In this document: piece by piece, positions 16,614 to 25,768 of the stretch | Numbering within the stretch: position 1 is the first letter of the stretch | Layout of the letters: each line of letters begins with the position of its first letter | NCBI RefSeq assembly: GCF_002266435.3 | Contig: NZ_CP029426.2 | Location: 2,820,001 to 2,884,000, forward strand | Length of the DNA: 64,000 nucleotides | Source: Bradyrhizobium amphicarpaeae | GTDB lineage: Bacteria; Pseudomonadota; Alphaproteobacteria; Rhizobiales; Xanthobacteraceae | Reading direction: 5' to 3' | Notes under the pieces: generated by a model | Told to the model about the DNA's origin: nothing | Databases searched by the model: none | The model's input: the letters and a program-made list of their open reading frames with translations, nothing else | Made by a program: the position numbers and the translations under genes

Positions 16614-17348
16614 CTACCCCGCCAGAAATCCGCCATCCACCGCGACCACCGTTCCGGTCGCGTATTGCGAGGCCGGCATGCAGAGGAAGGCGACGGCACC
16701 GGCGATGTCCTCGGGCTGTCCCCAGCGCTTGAAGGCGGTGCGGTCGGCGATGCGCTGATAATGGGCGCGGTCGGTGCGGCCGGCGGCATTGATCGCGGTT
16801 TCGACATAACCGGGCGCAACGGCGTTGACGCGGATGCCGTCTTCGGCCCACGCCAGGGCCAGCGCCTTGGTCAGCATCACGACGCCGCCTTTGCTGGCGC
16901 AATAGGCCGGAATCCGCGGCAGCGCCAGGGTGGCATTCATCGAGGCGATGTTGACGATCGAGCCGTTCATCTTCGCCAGCCGCGAGCGGAACGCCATGCA
17001 GGTCCGGAACGTGCCCGTGAGATTGACGTCGAGCACTTTCATGAAGGTCTCGATCTCGTATTCCTTGTCCCGCGCCAGGATGCCGGCGCAATTGATCAGC
17101 GCATCGACGCGTTGGTGTTGGCCGGCGAATGACGCGACGGCTTCATCGTTCGTGACATCGAGCGTCGCGAGCGCAAGCCCGCTGCGCGGCTTGAGCAGGG
17201 AGCGTGCGAGATCGGCATCATTGACGCCTGTGGCGGTCACCGTCGCCCCGAGATCGCAGAACTGGTTGCTGATCGCCGCGCCGATGTCGCCGGCACCGCC
17301 GACCACGACGGCGTGGAAGCCGGGGGTGAGAGAGAAGCTGGCACTCAT
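16614..17348 (-). CDS. SDR-family NAD(P)-dependent dehydrogenase
   Basis: A 244-residue classical short-chain dehydrogenase. Seen in order: cofactor site [11 protein letters not shown] (near residue 15), NCAGIL, the catalytic Ser region [16 protein letters not shown] (catalytic Tyr and Lys) and APGYVET. The sequence ends in the usual [11 protein letters not shown]. The ATG at 17348 gives the standard family length (about 245-255). It lies 13 bp after the lacI-type gene on the same strand, so it is probably co-transcribed and acts in the sugar or polyol pathway encoded divergently. Substrate is unknown. Confidence 0.9.
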   Translation of the reverse strand: MSASFSLTPGFHAVVVGGAGDIGAAISNQFCDLGATVTATGVNDADLARSLLKPRSGLALATLDVTNDEAVASFAGQHQRVDALINCAGILARDKEYEIETFMKVLDVNLTGTFRTCMAFRSRLAKMNGSIVNIASMNATLALPRIPAYCASKGGVVMLTKALALAWAEDGIRVNAVAPGYVETAINAAGRTDRAHYQRIADRTAFKRWGQPEDIAGAVAFLCMPASQYATGTVVAVDGGFLAG

Positions 17349-17361
17349 CGGAGATCTCACT

Positions 17362-18396
17362 TCAGATTGGGGGAGGCGGAGCCGTCGATTCCCGAACCAC
17401 CAGCGAGAAATCGACTTCGCGATGCATGATGGTTTGCTCGCCGGCGAGGCTGCGCACCAGATATTCTCCGGCACGCTGCCAGGTCTCGTCGGTTGGGACG
17501 TGGATCGTGGTCAGGCTCGGCCGCAAATGGCGGCTCCAGTCGAGGTCGTCGAAGCCGACGACCGACAGATCGCGCGGCACCGAAAAGCCGCTGCGCTCCG
17601 CTTCCAGCAGGACGCCATAGGCGATGACGTCGTTGCCGCAGACCACCGCCGTCGGGCGGTCCCTGAGGTTGAGGAGATGGCGAGCCGCCTCGCGCGCGTC
17701 GTCCAGGGTATAGGGGACCTCGACATGCCATTCAGGAGGCATCTCCAGGCCGTTCTCCGCGAGCGCGCGGCGAAAGCCGGCGACGCGGGCGCCGGCGCGG
17801 TCGTTGTTGCGCTGGAGCGCGGACACGATTCCGATCTTGCGATGGCCGAGCTCGATGATATGCGCGGCCGCCCGATGGGCGGCGGCTTCGTTGTTGGTGC
17901 CGACGCAAGGGTAGGGTCGGTCGGGCTGATAGATCCCGACATTGATGAAAGGCACCGCATTGTCGGCGAGCAGCTTGCGCAAGCCCTCGTGATGGCAATC
18001 GCCCCGCAGCACGAGGCCATCGACGCCGCGGCCGATCAGGTTGCGGGCCTGTTGCAGCTCGACGTCGAGATCGTATCCGCTCGTGGTGAGAAACAGCATG
18101 TAGCCCACCGAGGAGAGGTATTTCTGCAGCGAGGCGATGCCGCGCGCGAACATCGTGTTGTCGATTGTCGGCACGATCGCGCCGAGCGTACGCGAGCGCC
18201 GCGATGACAGAATGCGGGCCGGCGCGTGCGGGATGTAACCGACCGCTTCGATGGCCTGCGCGATGCGCGCGCGCAGGGACGGGCTGACCGCATCCGGGCT
18301 GTTGAGTGCACGAGAGACCGACGCCGTCGACACGCCGGCTCGCGCGGCGACGGCGCGGATGCCTTGCTTCGTCAATTTGGCGGACGATCCGGTCAT
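17362..18396 (-). CDS. LacI-family transcriptional repressor
   Basis: A 344-residue regulator with an N-terminal HTH ([20 protein letters not shown], residues 13-32), the hinge ([19 protein letters not shown]) and a periplasmic-binding-type effector domain with [20 protein letters not shown] near residue 286. It probably senses the imported sugar or an early intermediate and represses the divergent ABC/catabolic operon. A perfect palindrome (18399-18410) lies 3 bp before its own start codon, indicating autoregulation. Confidence 0.95.
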   Translation of the reverse strand: MTGSSAKLTKQGIRAVAARAGVSTASVSRALNSPDAVSPSLRARIAQAIEAVGYIPHAPARILSSRRSRTLGAIVPTIDNTMFARGIASLQKYLSSVGYMLFLTTSGYDLDVELQQARNLIGRGVDGLVLRGDCHHEGLRKLLADNAVPFINVGIYQPDRPYPCVGTNNEAAAHRAAAHIIELGHRKIGIVSALQRNNDRAGARVAGFRRALAENGLEMPPEWHVEVPYTLDDAREAARHLLNLRDRPTAVVCGNDVIAYGVLLEAERSGFSVPRDLSVVGFDDLDWSRHLRPSLTTIHVPTDETWQRAGEYLVRSLAGEQTIMHREVDFSLVVRESTAPPPPI

Positions 18397-18398
18397 GA

Positions 18399-18410
18399 TG
18401 TAACGTTACA
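18399..18410. promoter_or_regulatory. LacI-type operator 1
   Basis: TGTAACGTTACA is a perfect 12-bp palindrome with the central CG step typical of LacI-family operators. It lies immediately upstream of the repressor start codon and about 100 bp from operator 2, an arrangement that would allow both autoregulation and looping. Confidence 0.75.
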
Positions 18411-18481
18411 GTTGCGCTTTTAGGCCCGCAAATAGGAGAATATCTTCGATATTGCAGCAGAAAAGCTAAATTGTCTATCAC

Positions 18482-18522
18482 TTGACAGAGGTGCTGTGGC
18501 GCTTAGGATGTAACCGTTTTCA
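18482..18522 (+). promoter_or_regulatory. Promoter and LacI-type operator 2 of the sugar ABC operon
   Basis: TTGACA (18482-18487) and TAGGAT (18504-18509) are spaced by 16 bases and form a sigma-70-like promoter. TGTAACCGTTTTCA (18509-18522) is an imperfect copy of the upstream palindrome and overlaps the end of the -10 element and the expected transcription start, so bound repressor would block initiation. Confidence 0.65.
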
Positions 18523-18565
18523 TAAAAGGCGCGACAGCATAAGGCGCCAGCGGGAGGAGAGTTCG

Positions 18566-19867
18566 ATGAAGGCCAAGATGCTCGCGACGCGCGTCGCGTT
18601 GCCCGTTCTTGCGATTGCCGCCGTCAGCGCGCAGGCGCGCGCGGCCGATTTCGACTGGATGAAATTCAAGGGCAAGACCGTCACCTTTCTCGCCAACAAC
18701 AATCCGGTCTCGCAGGCGCTGCTGACCTACAAGGCCGATTTCGAGAAGCTGACCGGCATGACCCTGAAGGTCGACGGCTATCAGGAACAGCAGATGCGCC
18801 AGCGTCTGGTCACGGTCATGAATGCGAACAGCGACGAGGTCGATGTCTACATGACGCTGCCGTCGCGCGAAGGCGAGCAATTCGCCGCCGCCGGCTGGTA
18901 TGCCGATCTCACCGCAATGGCCAAGAACGACGTTGCCAAGGATTACGATGCAGCCGGCCTGAGCCAGGCGCTGCTGAAGGCAGCGACGTTCGGCGGCAAG
19001 CTGACCAGCATGCCGATGAACCTCGAAGGTCCGATTTTCTATTACCGCACCGATATCTTCAAGAAGTGCGGCCTCGAGGCGCCGAAGACGATCAAGGACG
19101 TCGAGGCTGCGGCCGAGAAGATCAAGACCTGCGACAGCTCGGTAACGCCGTTCGTCTCGCGCGGCCTCAAGCCCGCGGTCGCCTACACCTTCAGCAACAT
19201 GCTGCACAATATCGGCGGCAGCTATATCGCGAACGGCAAGTCCAATCTCTGCTCGGCCAAGGGCAAGGAGGCGCTCGACACCTATAGCCGCCTGCTGCGC
19301 GATTTCGGACCGCCCGGTGTCGTCAATTACAGCTTCCAGCAGATCTCCGCGCTCTATCGCAGCGGCCGTGCCGCGATGGCGTTCGAATCCTCCAACGAGT
19401 TGCGTACCGTCATGGACGGCGGTGCGCGCCTCAAGGACACCGGCCTGTTGCCGTTCCCGGCGGGCGAGGCCGGCCAGGTGCCGACCACGATCGGCTGGGG
19501 CATGGCGGTGTCCTCGCACAGCAAGCAGCAGGATGCCGCCTGGTATTTCGTGCAGTGGGCGACCAGCCCGGAGGTGCAGAAGAAGATGGCGCTCCAGGGT
19601 ATCGCGCCGCCGCGTCCGTCGGTCGCGAACGATCCCGAATATCGCAAGTGGATCGATGAGGAGCCGGTGCGGAAGGAATGGCAGGCCGCGCTCGACGTGC
19701 TCGCCACCAAGGGCTCGTCCGAAGTCGGATATCCCATCGTCGCCAATCCGCAATCGCGCGAGTTCATCGGGCAGGCGGTACAGGATCTGATCCTGAAGCA
19801 AAAGCCGATCGACCAGGCCTGTGCGGATGCCGACAAGGCGCTGGACGCGCTGATCGCGCTGAACTGA
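18566..19867 (+). CDS. Sugar ABC transporter substrate-binding protein
   Basis: A 433-residue periplasmic binding protein of the family-1 extracellular solute-binding group (sugar/glycerol-phosphate type). The Sec signal ends near ARA-A (residue 27). The stretch FLANNNPVSQALL and the C-terminal YFVQWATSPEVQKKMA are typical of this family. The start at 18566 is supported by GGGAGGAGA and replaces an upstream in-frame extension that overlaps the promoter. It is the first gene of the eight-gene plus-strand operon. The ligand is unknown; the neighbours imply a sugar, polyol or sugar acid. Confidence 0.93.
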   Translation: MKAKMLATRVALPVLAIAAVSAQARAADFDWMKFKGKTVTFLANNNPVSQALLTYKADFEKLTGMTLKVDGYQEQQMRQRLVTVMNANSDEVDVYMTLPSREGEQFAAAGWYADLTAMAKNDVAKDYDAAGLSQALLKAATFGGKLTSMPMNLEGPIFYYRTDIFKKCGLEAPKTIKDVEAAAEKIKTCDSSVTPFVSRGLKPAVAYTFSNMLHNIGGSYIANGKSNLCSAKGKEALDTYSRLLRDFGPPGVVNYSFQQISALYRSGRAAMAFESSNELRTVMDGGARLKDTGLLPFPAGEAGQVPTTIGWGMAVSSHSKQQDAAWYFVQWATSPEVQKKMALQGIAPPRPSVANDPEYRKWIDEEPVRKEWQAALDVLATKGSSEVGYPIVANPQSREFIGQAVQDLILKQKPIDQACADADKALDALIALN

Positions 19868-19928
19868 CCGTCCGGTGCCGGCTGGCTCGCTGCCTGCCGG
19901 CACCTCACCCGATCGAGGACAGGAATAC

Positions 19929-20816
19929 ATGTCTGATACGGCTGCGCCACTCACGCAGGACCGGCAGAAGCTGGAAATGGCCGCGCTCTCCGCGCCGGCC
20001 GTGATCTTCACGGTCGCGATGATCGCGTTTCCGGTCGTCTATACGATCTGGCTCGGCTTTCAGACGTTCTCCTCGACCGGCAAGCAATCCTTCGCGGGTC
20101 TCGCCAATTATTTGAAGCTGGTTTCTGACTACGAGTTCTGGCACGGGCTGTGGATCACCATCGCGCTGTTCGTGCTGTCGCTCGTGCTGCAGCTCGTCTT
20201 CGGCATCTGGCTCGCGCTGGTGCTGTTCAACGCCAAGCGCCTGCCGGGCATCGTACGCTCGCTGTTCATCTCGCCCTTCATGATGCCGCCCGTCGTGGCC
20301 GGCATGATGTGGCTGGTGATCCTCGATCCGTCGCTGGGGGCCGCCAACTATATCCTGCAATCGTTCGGCCTGCCGCCCTCAGACTGGCTGGCTTCGCCGA
20401 CATGGGTGGTTCCGACGGTGGCGCTGATCGACAGCTGGCAATGGACGCCTTATGTCGCCCTGATCGTGCTCGGCGGATTGCAATCGCTGCCGCCGAGCGT
20501 CTATGAGGCCGCGCAGATCGACGGCGCGTCCCCGTTCAAGACGTTCCAGCGCATCACGCTGCCGCTGCTGCTGCCGACCATCGTCACTGCGGCGATCCTG
20601 CGCAGCGTCGATCTGCTGCGCTTCTTCGACATCATCTACATCACGACCCAGGGCGGGCCGGGCAACGCCTCGAACACGCTCAATATCTACGGCTTCCGGG
20701 TCGGATTCGAATTCTTCAACATCGGCTATGCCAGCGCATTGATGCTGACGCTGACCGCGATCGTGTTCGGTGCCGTGCTCGCCTTCAACCGCCTCCGCAG
20801 CGCAGTGGCGTGGTGA
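19929..20816 (+). CDS. Sugar ABC transporter permease 1
   Basis: A 295-residue inner-membrane permease of the MalF/UgpA type with six hydrophobic segments. The coupling motif EAAQIDGASPFKTFQRITLPLL is near residue 196. ATG at 19929 follows AGGACAGGAAT. It works with the next permease and the ATPase at 22666-23739. Confidence 0.93.
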   Translation: MSDTAAPLTQDRQKLEMAALSAPAVIFTVAMIAFPVVYTIWLGFQTFSSTGKQSFAGLANYLKLVSDYEFWHGLWITIALFVLSLVLQLVFGIWLALVLFNAKRLPGIVRSLFISPFMMPPVVAGMMWLVILDPSLGAANYILQSFGLPPSDWLASPTWVVPTVALIDSWQWTPYVALIVLGGLQSLPPSVYEAAQIDGASPFKTFQRITLPLLLPTIVTAAILRSVDLLRFFDIIYITTQGGPGNASNTLNIYGFRVGFEFFNIGYASALMLTLTAIVFGAVLAFNRLRSAVAW

Positions 20817-20820
20817 TGCC

Positions 20821-21648
20821 ATGAACGATGCCGTCAATACCGATCGCTGGATCCGTTGGCTCAACACGGTGCAACTCGTGATCGCCGGTGTGCTCATCAT
20901 GGCGCCGACGGTCTGGATGGTGCTGTCCTCGTTCAAGCCGTCGTTCGAGGTCACCGCCTATCCGCCGACGCTGGTTTTCTCGCCGACGCTGGACAATTAT
21001 GTCGAGCTGACGAGGACCACGCCGTTTCTCAGCTACGCGCTCAACAGCCTCATCGTCACCGTCGGCTCGACCGCGCTCGGGCTGCTGTTCGGGATTCCCG
21101 CCGCCTTCGCCGTGTCCTGGACCCGGATCACGTGGCCGGCGATCCTGACGCTCGCGGCGCGCATGGCGCCGGGAACGCTGTTCCTGTTGCCGTGGTACGT
21201 GATGTTCCGGCAAATCGGCTTGATCGGCTCCTACACCGCGCTGATCCTCAGCCACGCCGTCATCACCCTGCCGATCGTCATCTGGGTGCTGCTGCCGTCG
21301 TTCGATGCCATCCCACGCAGCGTGTACGAGGCGGCACAGGTGGATGGATGCAGCGTCACGCGCATCCTCTGGCGCATCGCGATGCCGCTGGTGGCGTCGG
21401 GCATCGCCGTGTCGGCGATTCTCGCTTTCGTGTTCTCGTGGAATTACTTCCTGTTTGCGCTGGTGCTCTCCAATGGCGACACCAAGACGCTGATCGCGGC
21501 CGCCTTCAACTTCATCGGTGAAGGCTCGACGCAATGGGGCGCCCTCATGGCGGCTGCGACGCTGATCGCGTTGCCGCCGCTGGTGCTGGCGGCCCTGGTT
21601 CAGCGCTGGCTGGTGTCCGGACTGACGCTCGGTGCGGTGAAAGGCTAG
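20821..21648 (+). CDS. Sugar ABC transporter permease 2
   Basis: A 275-residue permease of the MalG/UgpE type. The coupling motif EAAQVDGCSVTRILWRIAMPL is near residue 172, and six membrane helices are visible. The start lies 4 bp after the preceding stop, typical of tight coupling in this operon. Confidence 0.93.
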   Translation: MNDAVNTDRWIRWLNTVQLVIAGVLIMAPTVWMVLSSFKPSFEVTAYPPTLVFSPTLDNYVELTRTTPFLSYALNSLIVTVGSTALGLLFGIPAAFAVSWTRITWPAILTLAARMAPGTLFLLPWYVMFRQIGLIGSYTALILSHAVITLPIVIWVLLPSFDAIPRSVYEAAQVDGCSVTRILWRIAMPLVASGIAVSAILAFVFSWNYFLFALVLSNGDTKTLIAAAFNFIGEGSTQWGALMAAATLIALPPLVLAALVQRWLVSGLTLGAVKG

Positions 21649-21655
21649 GTATTGG

Positions 21656-22660
21656 ATGAACGTATCTCCCCGTCCGAACTCGATCATGCAGGCCGCGGTC
21701 TTCCACGGCAACGACCGCATCACCATCGAGCGCGTCGCAATGCCCGATGTCGGCCCCGGCGAAGTGCTGGTGCGGGTCTCGCGCACCGCGCTGTGCGGCT
21801 CCGATTTCAAGCTCTGGCACAAGGGTGCCGAGTTCACCGCCGGGCATGAGATCTTTGGCGTCGTCGAGCAGCCCGGCCACCGGCTGCATGGCCGCCGTTG
21901 TGCCGTCTACATCCCCCTACATTGCGGCCACTGCGCCGCCTGCAAGCGCGGCGACACCCAGATGTGCCTGGAGGTCTCGAGCCTGATCGGCTGGAACAGG
22001 CCGGGCGGCTATGCCGAATACGTTCCGGTGCCGGAAAACTGTTTGCTGCCGGTGCCTGATGATATCGAGGACAGCCTCGCGCCGCTCTTGCTCGACACCA
22101 TCGGCACCTCCGGCCACGCCGTGCGGTTCGTCGGTCGCGTGGTCCCGGCGAGCGAGGCCGGACATGTTCTCGTGATGGGCGCGGGGCCCGTCGGCCTCGG
22201 CGTCGTGCTGGCGCTCCGCGCGCTTGGCTACGACGATATCTACGTCGCCGATCCCAACGCGTCGCGATTGAAAATCGCGCAGTCTTTCGGTGCCAAGGCG
22301 CATCCAGTCGGTGATACCTCGAAGCGTTTCGCCCTCATCATGGAATGCTCCGGCGCCCATGCGGCACGCAACCTCGGCATCGAACTGGTCCTGCCGCGCG
22401 GCGCACTGGTGCTGGTCGGTGAAAACGCCGCGCCCTGGACCATCGAAGAGGGCAAGGTGTTTCGCCGCAAGGACTTCTACATGATCCGGACCTTCTACTT
22501 TCCGATCCAGGATTTCGAGCCGAATGTCGAACTGCTGCGCAAATACAAGGAGGAATATCGCGTCCTGGTCGATGGCGAGTTCGGCCTCTCGGCTCTCCCT
22601 GAGAATTTCGCCCGCTTCGCCAAGGGCGAGCTGATCAAGCCCGTGCTGGCGCTGGACTGA
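21656..22660 (+). CDS. Zinc-dependent medium-chain dehydrogenase
   Basis: A 334-residue MDR-family alcohol or polyol dehydrogenase. The catalytic-zinc region is ALCGSDFKLWHKG followed by GHE (residues 41-67), and the structural-zinc cluster is CGHCAACKRGDTQMC (near residue 86). The Rossmann site is VMGAGPVGLGVV with AlaAspPro after the second strand, suggesting NAD preference. It lies between the permeases and the ATPase of an ABC importer, so it probably oxidises the imported polyol or sugar. The exact substrate is unknown. An internal ATG at residue 11 is an alternative start. Confidence 0.9.
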   Translation: MNVSPRPNSIMQAAVFHGNDRITIERVAMPDVGPGEVLVRVSRTALCGSDFKLWHKGAEFTAGHEIFGVVEQPGHRLHGRRCAVYIPLHCGHCAACKRGDTQMCLEVSSLIGWNRPGGYAEYVPVPENCLLPVPDDIEDSLAPLLLDTIGTSGHAVRFVGRVVPASEAGHVLVMGAGPVGLGVVLALRALGYDDIYVADPNASRLKIAQSFGAKAHPVGDTSKRFALIMECSGAHAARNLGIELVLPRGALVLVGENAAPWTIEEGKVFRRKDFYMIRTFYFPIQDFEPNVELLRKYKEEYRVLVDGEFGLSALPENFARFAKGELIKPVLALD

Positions 22661-22665
22661 CGATC

Positions 22666-23739
22666 ATGGCCTCGATCTCGATCCGCAACCTGACCAAGCG
22701 CTACGGTAATTTCACCGTGATCCCCGATCTCAATCTGGAGATAGCGGACCAAGAATTCGTGGTTTTCGTCGGCCCGTCCGGGTGCGGCAAGTCCACTTTG
22801 CTCCGGATCATCGCCGGTCTCGAGCCGATTTCCTCCGGAGACCTCTACATCGGCGACACGCGCGTCAACGGCGTGCAGGCCGCGCAGCGCGACATCGCGA
22901 TGGTGTTCCAGGACTACGCGCTCTATCCGCACATGCGGGTTTACGACAACATGTCCTTTGCGCTGGAGCTGCGGGGAACGCCGAAGGCGGAGATCGACGC
23001 GCGGGTGAAGCGCGCGGCGGCGCTGCTGCACATCGAGCCGTATCTCGACCGCAAGCCGAAGGAGCTCTCCGGCGGCCAGCGCCAGCGCGTCGCCATGGGG
23101 CGTGCGATCGTGCGTAACCCCAAGGCCTTCCTGTTCGACGAGCCGCTCTCGAATCTCGACGCCAAGCTGCGCGGGCAGGTGCGCGCCGAGATCAAGGCGC
23201 TGTCGCAGGAACTCAAGACCACCATGGTCTTCGTGACCCACGACCAGATCGAAGCCATGACCATGGCCGACCGCATCGTGGTGCTTCAGAGCGGCACGAT
23301 CCAGCAATACGACACGCCCGAGGCGGTGTACGAGCGGCCGGCCAACCAGTTCGTGGCCGGCTTCATCGGCTCGCCGGCCATGAATTTCTTTCCAGTCGAA
23401 TGGCGCGAGGGCCGGGCGGTCCTTTCGCAAGGCGGAACTGTGGTGCCGCTTGACGGCGAGACCGCAGGCCGGCTGAGCAAGGCCGGCAATGCCGCGCTGG
23501 GCATTCGACCCGAACATTTTGCCGTTGCTGCCGATGCAACCGACGGCATTGCCATCGAGGTGAGGCTGGTCGAGCCGCTCGGTTCGGATACGCTGATCCA
23601 TTTCGATCTCGCCGGCGGCTCCGCCATCGCGCGGGTCGATCCGGCGCTACGGCCAAAGGTTGGCGATCGCATCACTCTGCGTCCGCAATCCGGCAAGACG
23701 CATCTGTTCGATGCCACAAATGGGCAGGTCGTGCGGTGA
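22666..23739 (+). CDS. Sugar ABC transporter ATP-binding protein (UgpC/MsmK type)
   Basis: A 357-residue ATPase with Walker A GPSGCGKST (near residue 36), signature LSGGQRQR (near residue 134), Walker B FLFDEPLSNLDAK and H-loop VTHDQ. The C-terminal part is a TOBE-like regulatory domain (ALGIRPEHF) as in MalK relatives. It energises the importer encoded just upstream. Its stop overlaps the GTG start of the kinase gene by 4 bp. Confidence 0.95.
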   Translation: MASISIRNLTKRYGNFTVIPDLNLEIADQEFVVFVGPSGCGKSTLLRIIAGLEPISSGDLYIGDTRVNGVQAAQRDIAMVFQDYALYPHMRVYDNMSFALELRGTPKAEIDARVKRAAALLHIEPYLDRKPKELSGGQRQRVAMGRAIVRNPKAFLFDEPLSNLDAKLRGQVRAEIKALSQELKTTMVFVTHDQIEAMTMADRIVVLQSGTIQQYDTPEAVYERPANQFVAGFIGSPAMNFFPVEWREGRAVLSQGGTVVPLDGETAGRLSKAGNAALGIRPEHFAVAADATDGIAIEVRLVEPLGSDTLIHFDLAGGSAIARVDPALRPKVGDRITLRPQSGKTHLFDATNGQVVR

Positions 23740-24695
23740 GCGCATTGGTCAACATCGGCGATCTGTCGGCTCTGTCTGACGTCGTGTCCAGGGCGAAGTC
23801 CGTGCACGTGATCTGCCTCGGATTGTCCGCGCTCGATCAGGTCTGGCGGGTCGACCGGCCGTTCGCGGGTGGAAGCGAGAAGATCAAGGCCATCGAATAC
23901 GGTACGCTCGGCGGCGGTATGGCCGCCAATGCCAGCGTCGCGATCGCCAAGCTCGGTGCGTCCGTCGCGTTCTGGGGGCGGGCAGGGAATGACGCTGCCG
24001 GGCATGAGATGAGGTCGGCCTTCACCGCGGAAGGCGTCGACGTCGAGAATTTCCGGCTGTTTGCCGATGGCCGCTCATCCGTCTCCGGGGTCATCGTCGA
24101 CAGCTCCGGCGAACGGCAGATCGTCAATTTCCGCGGTCTCTATCCCGAGGCCGCAGACTGGCTTCCCCGCGAAGCTGTCTCGCGCGCATCGTCCGTGCTG
24201 GCCGATCCGCGCTGGGTCGAGGGCGCCGAGACGTTGTTCCGCGCAGCGCGGGACCACGGCATCCCGACGGTGCTCGACGGCGACATGGCCGAGCCCGAAG
24301 TGTTCGAGCGGCTGCTGCCGCTGACCGACCACGCGATCTTCTCCGAGCCTGCACTTGCCGCCTTTGCCGGCGCGGCGGACGACAAATCCCTCGCAGCCAT
24401 CGCGCGGTTCGGCTGCCGCGTCATCGCCATCACGCGCGGCGAGGGCGGCGTGAGCTGGTCCGAGAACGGCGAGTTGCAGCGGCAGGCCGCCTATGCCGTC
24501 GACGTCGTCGACACCACTGGCGCGGGCGACGTCTTCCATGGTGCCTATGCGCTGGCGATCGGCGCCGGTCTCGACGTGCGCGCCGCCATGTCATTCTCGG
24601 CGGCGGCGGCCGCCATGAAATGCCGCCACGCCGGTGGCCGCAATGGAATTCCCGATATCAACGAGTGTCTTGTATTCATGAGGACGAAGCCATGA
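23736..24695 (+). CDS. PfkB-family carbohydrate kinase
   Basis: A 319-residue ribokinase-fold sugar kinase. The N-terminal GGGMAANASVAIAKLG block is the sugar-binding signature. The C-terminal DTTGAGDVFHGAYA (near residue 251) contains the catalytic base Asp and the anion hole. GTG start at 23736 overlaps the ATPase stop. It probably phosphorylates the keto-sugar formed by the dehydrogenases before cleavage by the adjacent aldolase. The kinase-aldolase pair resembles YihV-YihT of sulfoquinovose catabolism and the tagatose pathway, but no residue here settles the substrate. Confidence 0.9.
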   Translation: MSALVNIGDLSALSDVVSRAKSVHVICLGLSALDQVWRVDRPFAGGSEKIKAIEYGTLGGGMAANASVAIAKLGASVAFWGRAGNDAAGHEMRSAFTAEGVDVENFRLFADGRSSVSGVIVDSSGERQIVNFRGLYPEAADWLPREAVSRASSVLADPRWVEGAETLFRAARDHGIPTVLDGDMAEPEVFERLLPLTDHAIFSEPALAAFAGAADDKSLAAIARFGCRVIAITRGEGGVSWSENGELQRQAAYAVDVVDTTGAGDVFHGAYALAIGAGLDVRAAMSFSAAAAAMKCRHAGGRNGIPDINECLVFMRTKP

Positions 24696-25729
24696 GAACG
24701 ATTGGAAAGAACCGCGGCCTGGCACGGCTTGCTGACGCTGATGGCCACTTTCGAATGGTCGCACTGGACCAGCGGCCGCCTTTGTTCGATGCCATCGCCA
24801 AGGCAAAGGGCATCACGCGGGAGCAGGTCGAATATTCCGACGTCACGGCGGCGAAGCGCCTCCTCGTCGAGAACCTTGCGCCGCACTGCAGCTCGATGCT
24901 GTTCGATCCCAATTTCGCCGTGCCCGCTGCAATCGATCTGCTGCCGCCGCGCTGCGGCCTGATCATGACGCTGGAAGAACACCGCGTCGAGGAAACCGCG
25001 GGTGGCCGCAAGTCGCGCGCCATCACCAACTGGAGCGTGGAGAAGATCCGCGCCATGGGCGGCGACGCCGTCAAGGTGCTGGCCTGGTACCGGCCGGACG
25101 CCGATGCCGCGGTGAACGATCACCAGAAGAAATTCGTGCGCGAGATCGGCGAGGACTGCGCCCGTCACGACATTCCCTACGTGCTCGAGCTGCTGGTCTA
25201 TCCGTTCCTCGGCAGCGCCAACCACACCGCAGATTACGTGGAATCGCCGGGCAAGCTCCCCGGCCTCGTCATCGACAGCGTGCGCGAGTTTGCGAAGCCC
25301 GAATACAACGTCGACCTGCTCAAGCTGGAGAGCCCGCTGGCGGCCAACAGCCTGCCGGCCCGTGACGGCAGTGCGGAGGCCAAGGCCGCGCAGAAGGAGT
25401 TCGATGCGATCGGCGATATCTGCCGCGGCCGCAACATCCCCTGGGTGCTGCTGTCGGGCGGCGCCGCGCCGGAGAAATTCGAGCGGGTGCTCGACTATTC
25501 CTATGCCGCGGGCGCGAGCGGTTTCCTCGCGGGGCGCACCATCTGGCTCGATGCCGTGCTGAAGAATTTCCCGGATCGCGCTGCGGTGTCGGCCAGCCTG
25601 CGCAAGGACGGCCTCAACGTTCTGGAACGGCTCAGCGAGTTGACCACGGCCAAGGGGACGGCATGGAGAGCGCGCTATCCTGTTTTCAGCGATATCAAGC
25701 AGGAAGGTGACTTCGCGCGCGCTTACTGA
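24692..25729 (+). CDS. LacD/YihT-type class I aldolase
   Basis: A 345-residue (beta/alpha)8 aldolase of the tagatose-1,6-bisphosphate/sulfofructose-phosphate family. The N-terminal MVALDQRPPL corresponds to the LAxDQR motif of the family. The Schiff-base lysine is in DLLKLESPL (Lys211), and the phosphate-site strand LLSGGA and SGFLAGRTIW follow. The protein is about 50 residues longer than E. coli YihT. It overlaps the kinase gene by 4 bp. It would split a phosphorylated ketose into two three-carbon units. Confidence 0.88.
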   Translation: MRTIGKNRGLARLADADGHFRMVALDQRPPLFDAIAKAKGITREQVEYSDVTAAKRLLVENLAPHCSSMLFDPNFAVPAAIDLLPPRCGLIMTLEEHRVEETAGGRKSRAITNWSVEKIRAMGGDAVKVLAWYRPDADAAVNDHQKKFVREIGEDCARHDIPYVLELLVYPFLGSANHTADYVESPGKLPGLVIDSVREFAKPEYNVDLLKLESPLAANSLPARDGSAEAKAAQKEFDAIGDICRGRNIPWVLLSGGAAPEKFERVLDYSYAAGASGFLAGRTIWLDAVLKNFPDRAAVSASLRKDGLNVLERLSELTTAKGTAWRARYPVFSDIKQEGDFARAY

Positions 25730-25768
25730 GATGGTGGCGGCTCCGCGTCGTCTCGCAGGATCTGCAAC

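Noticed and set aside
23736..25729. Sulfoquinovose (sulfo-EMP) pathway from the YihV-YihT-like kinase and aldolase pair
   Set aside because: No sulfoquinovosidase, SQ isomerase or sulfolactaldehyde reductase is nearby, and the importer and dehydratase do not match the known clusters. Kept only as a comparison.
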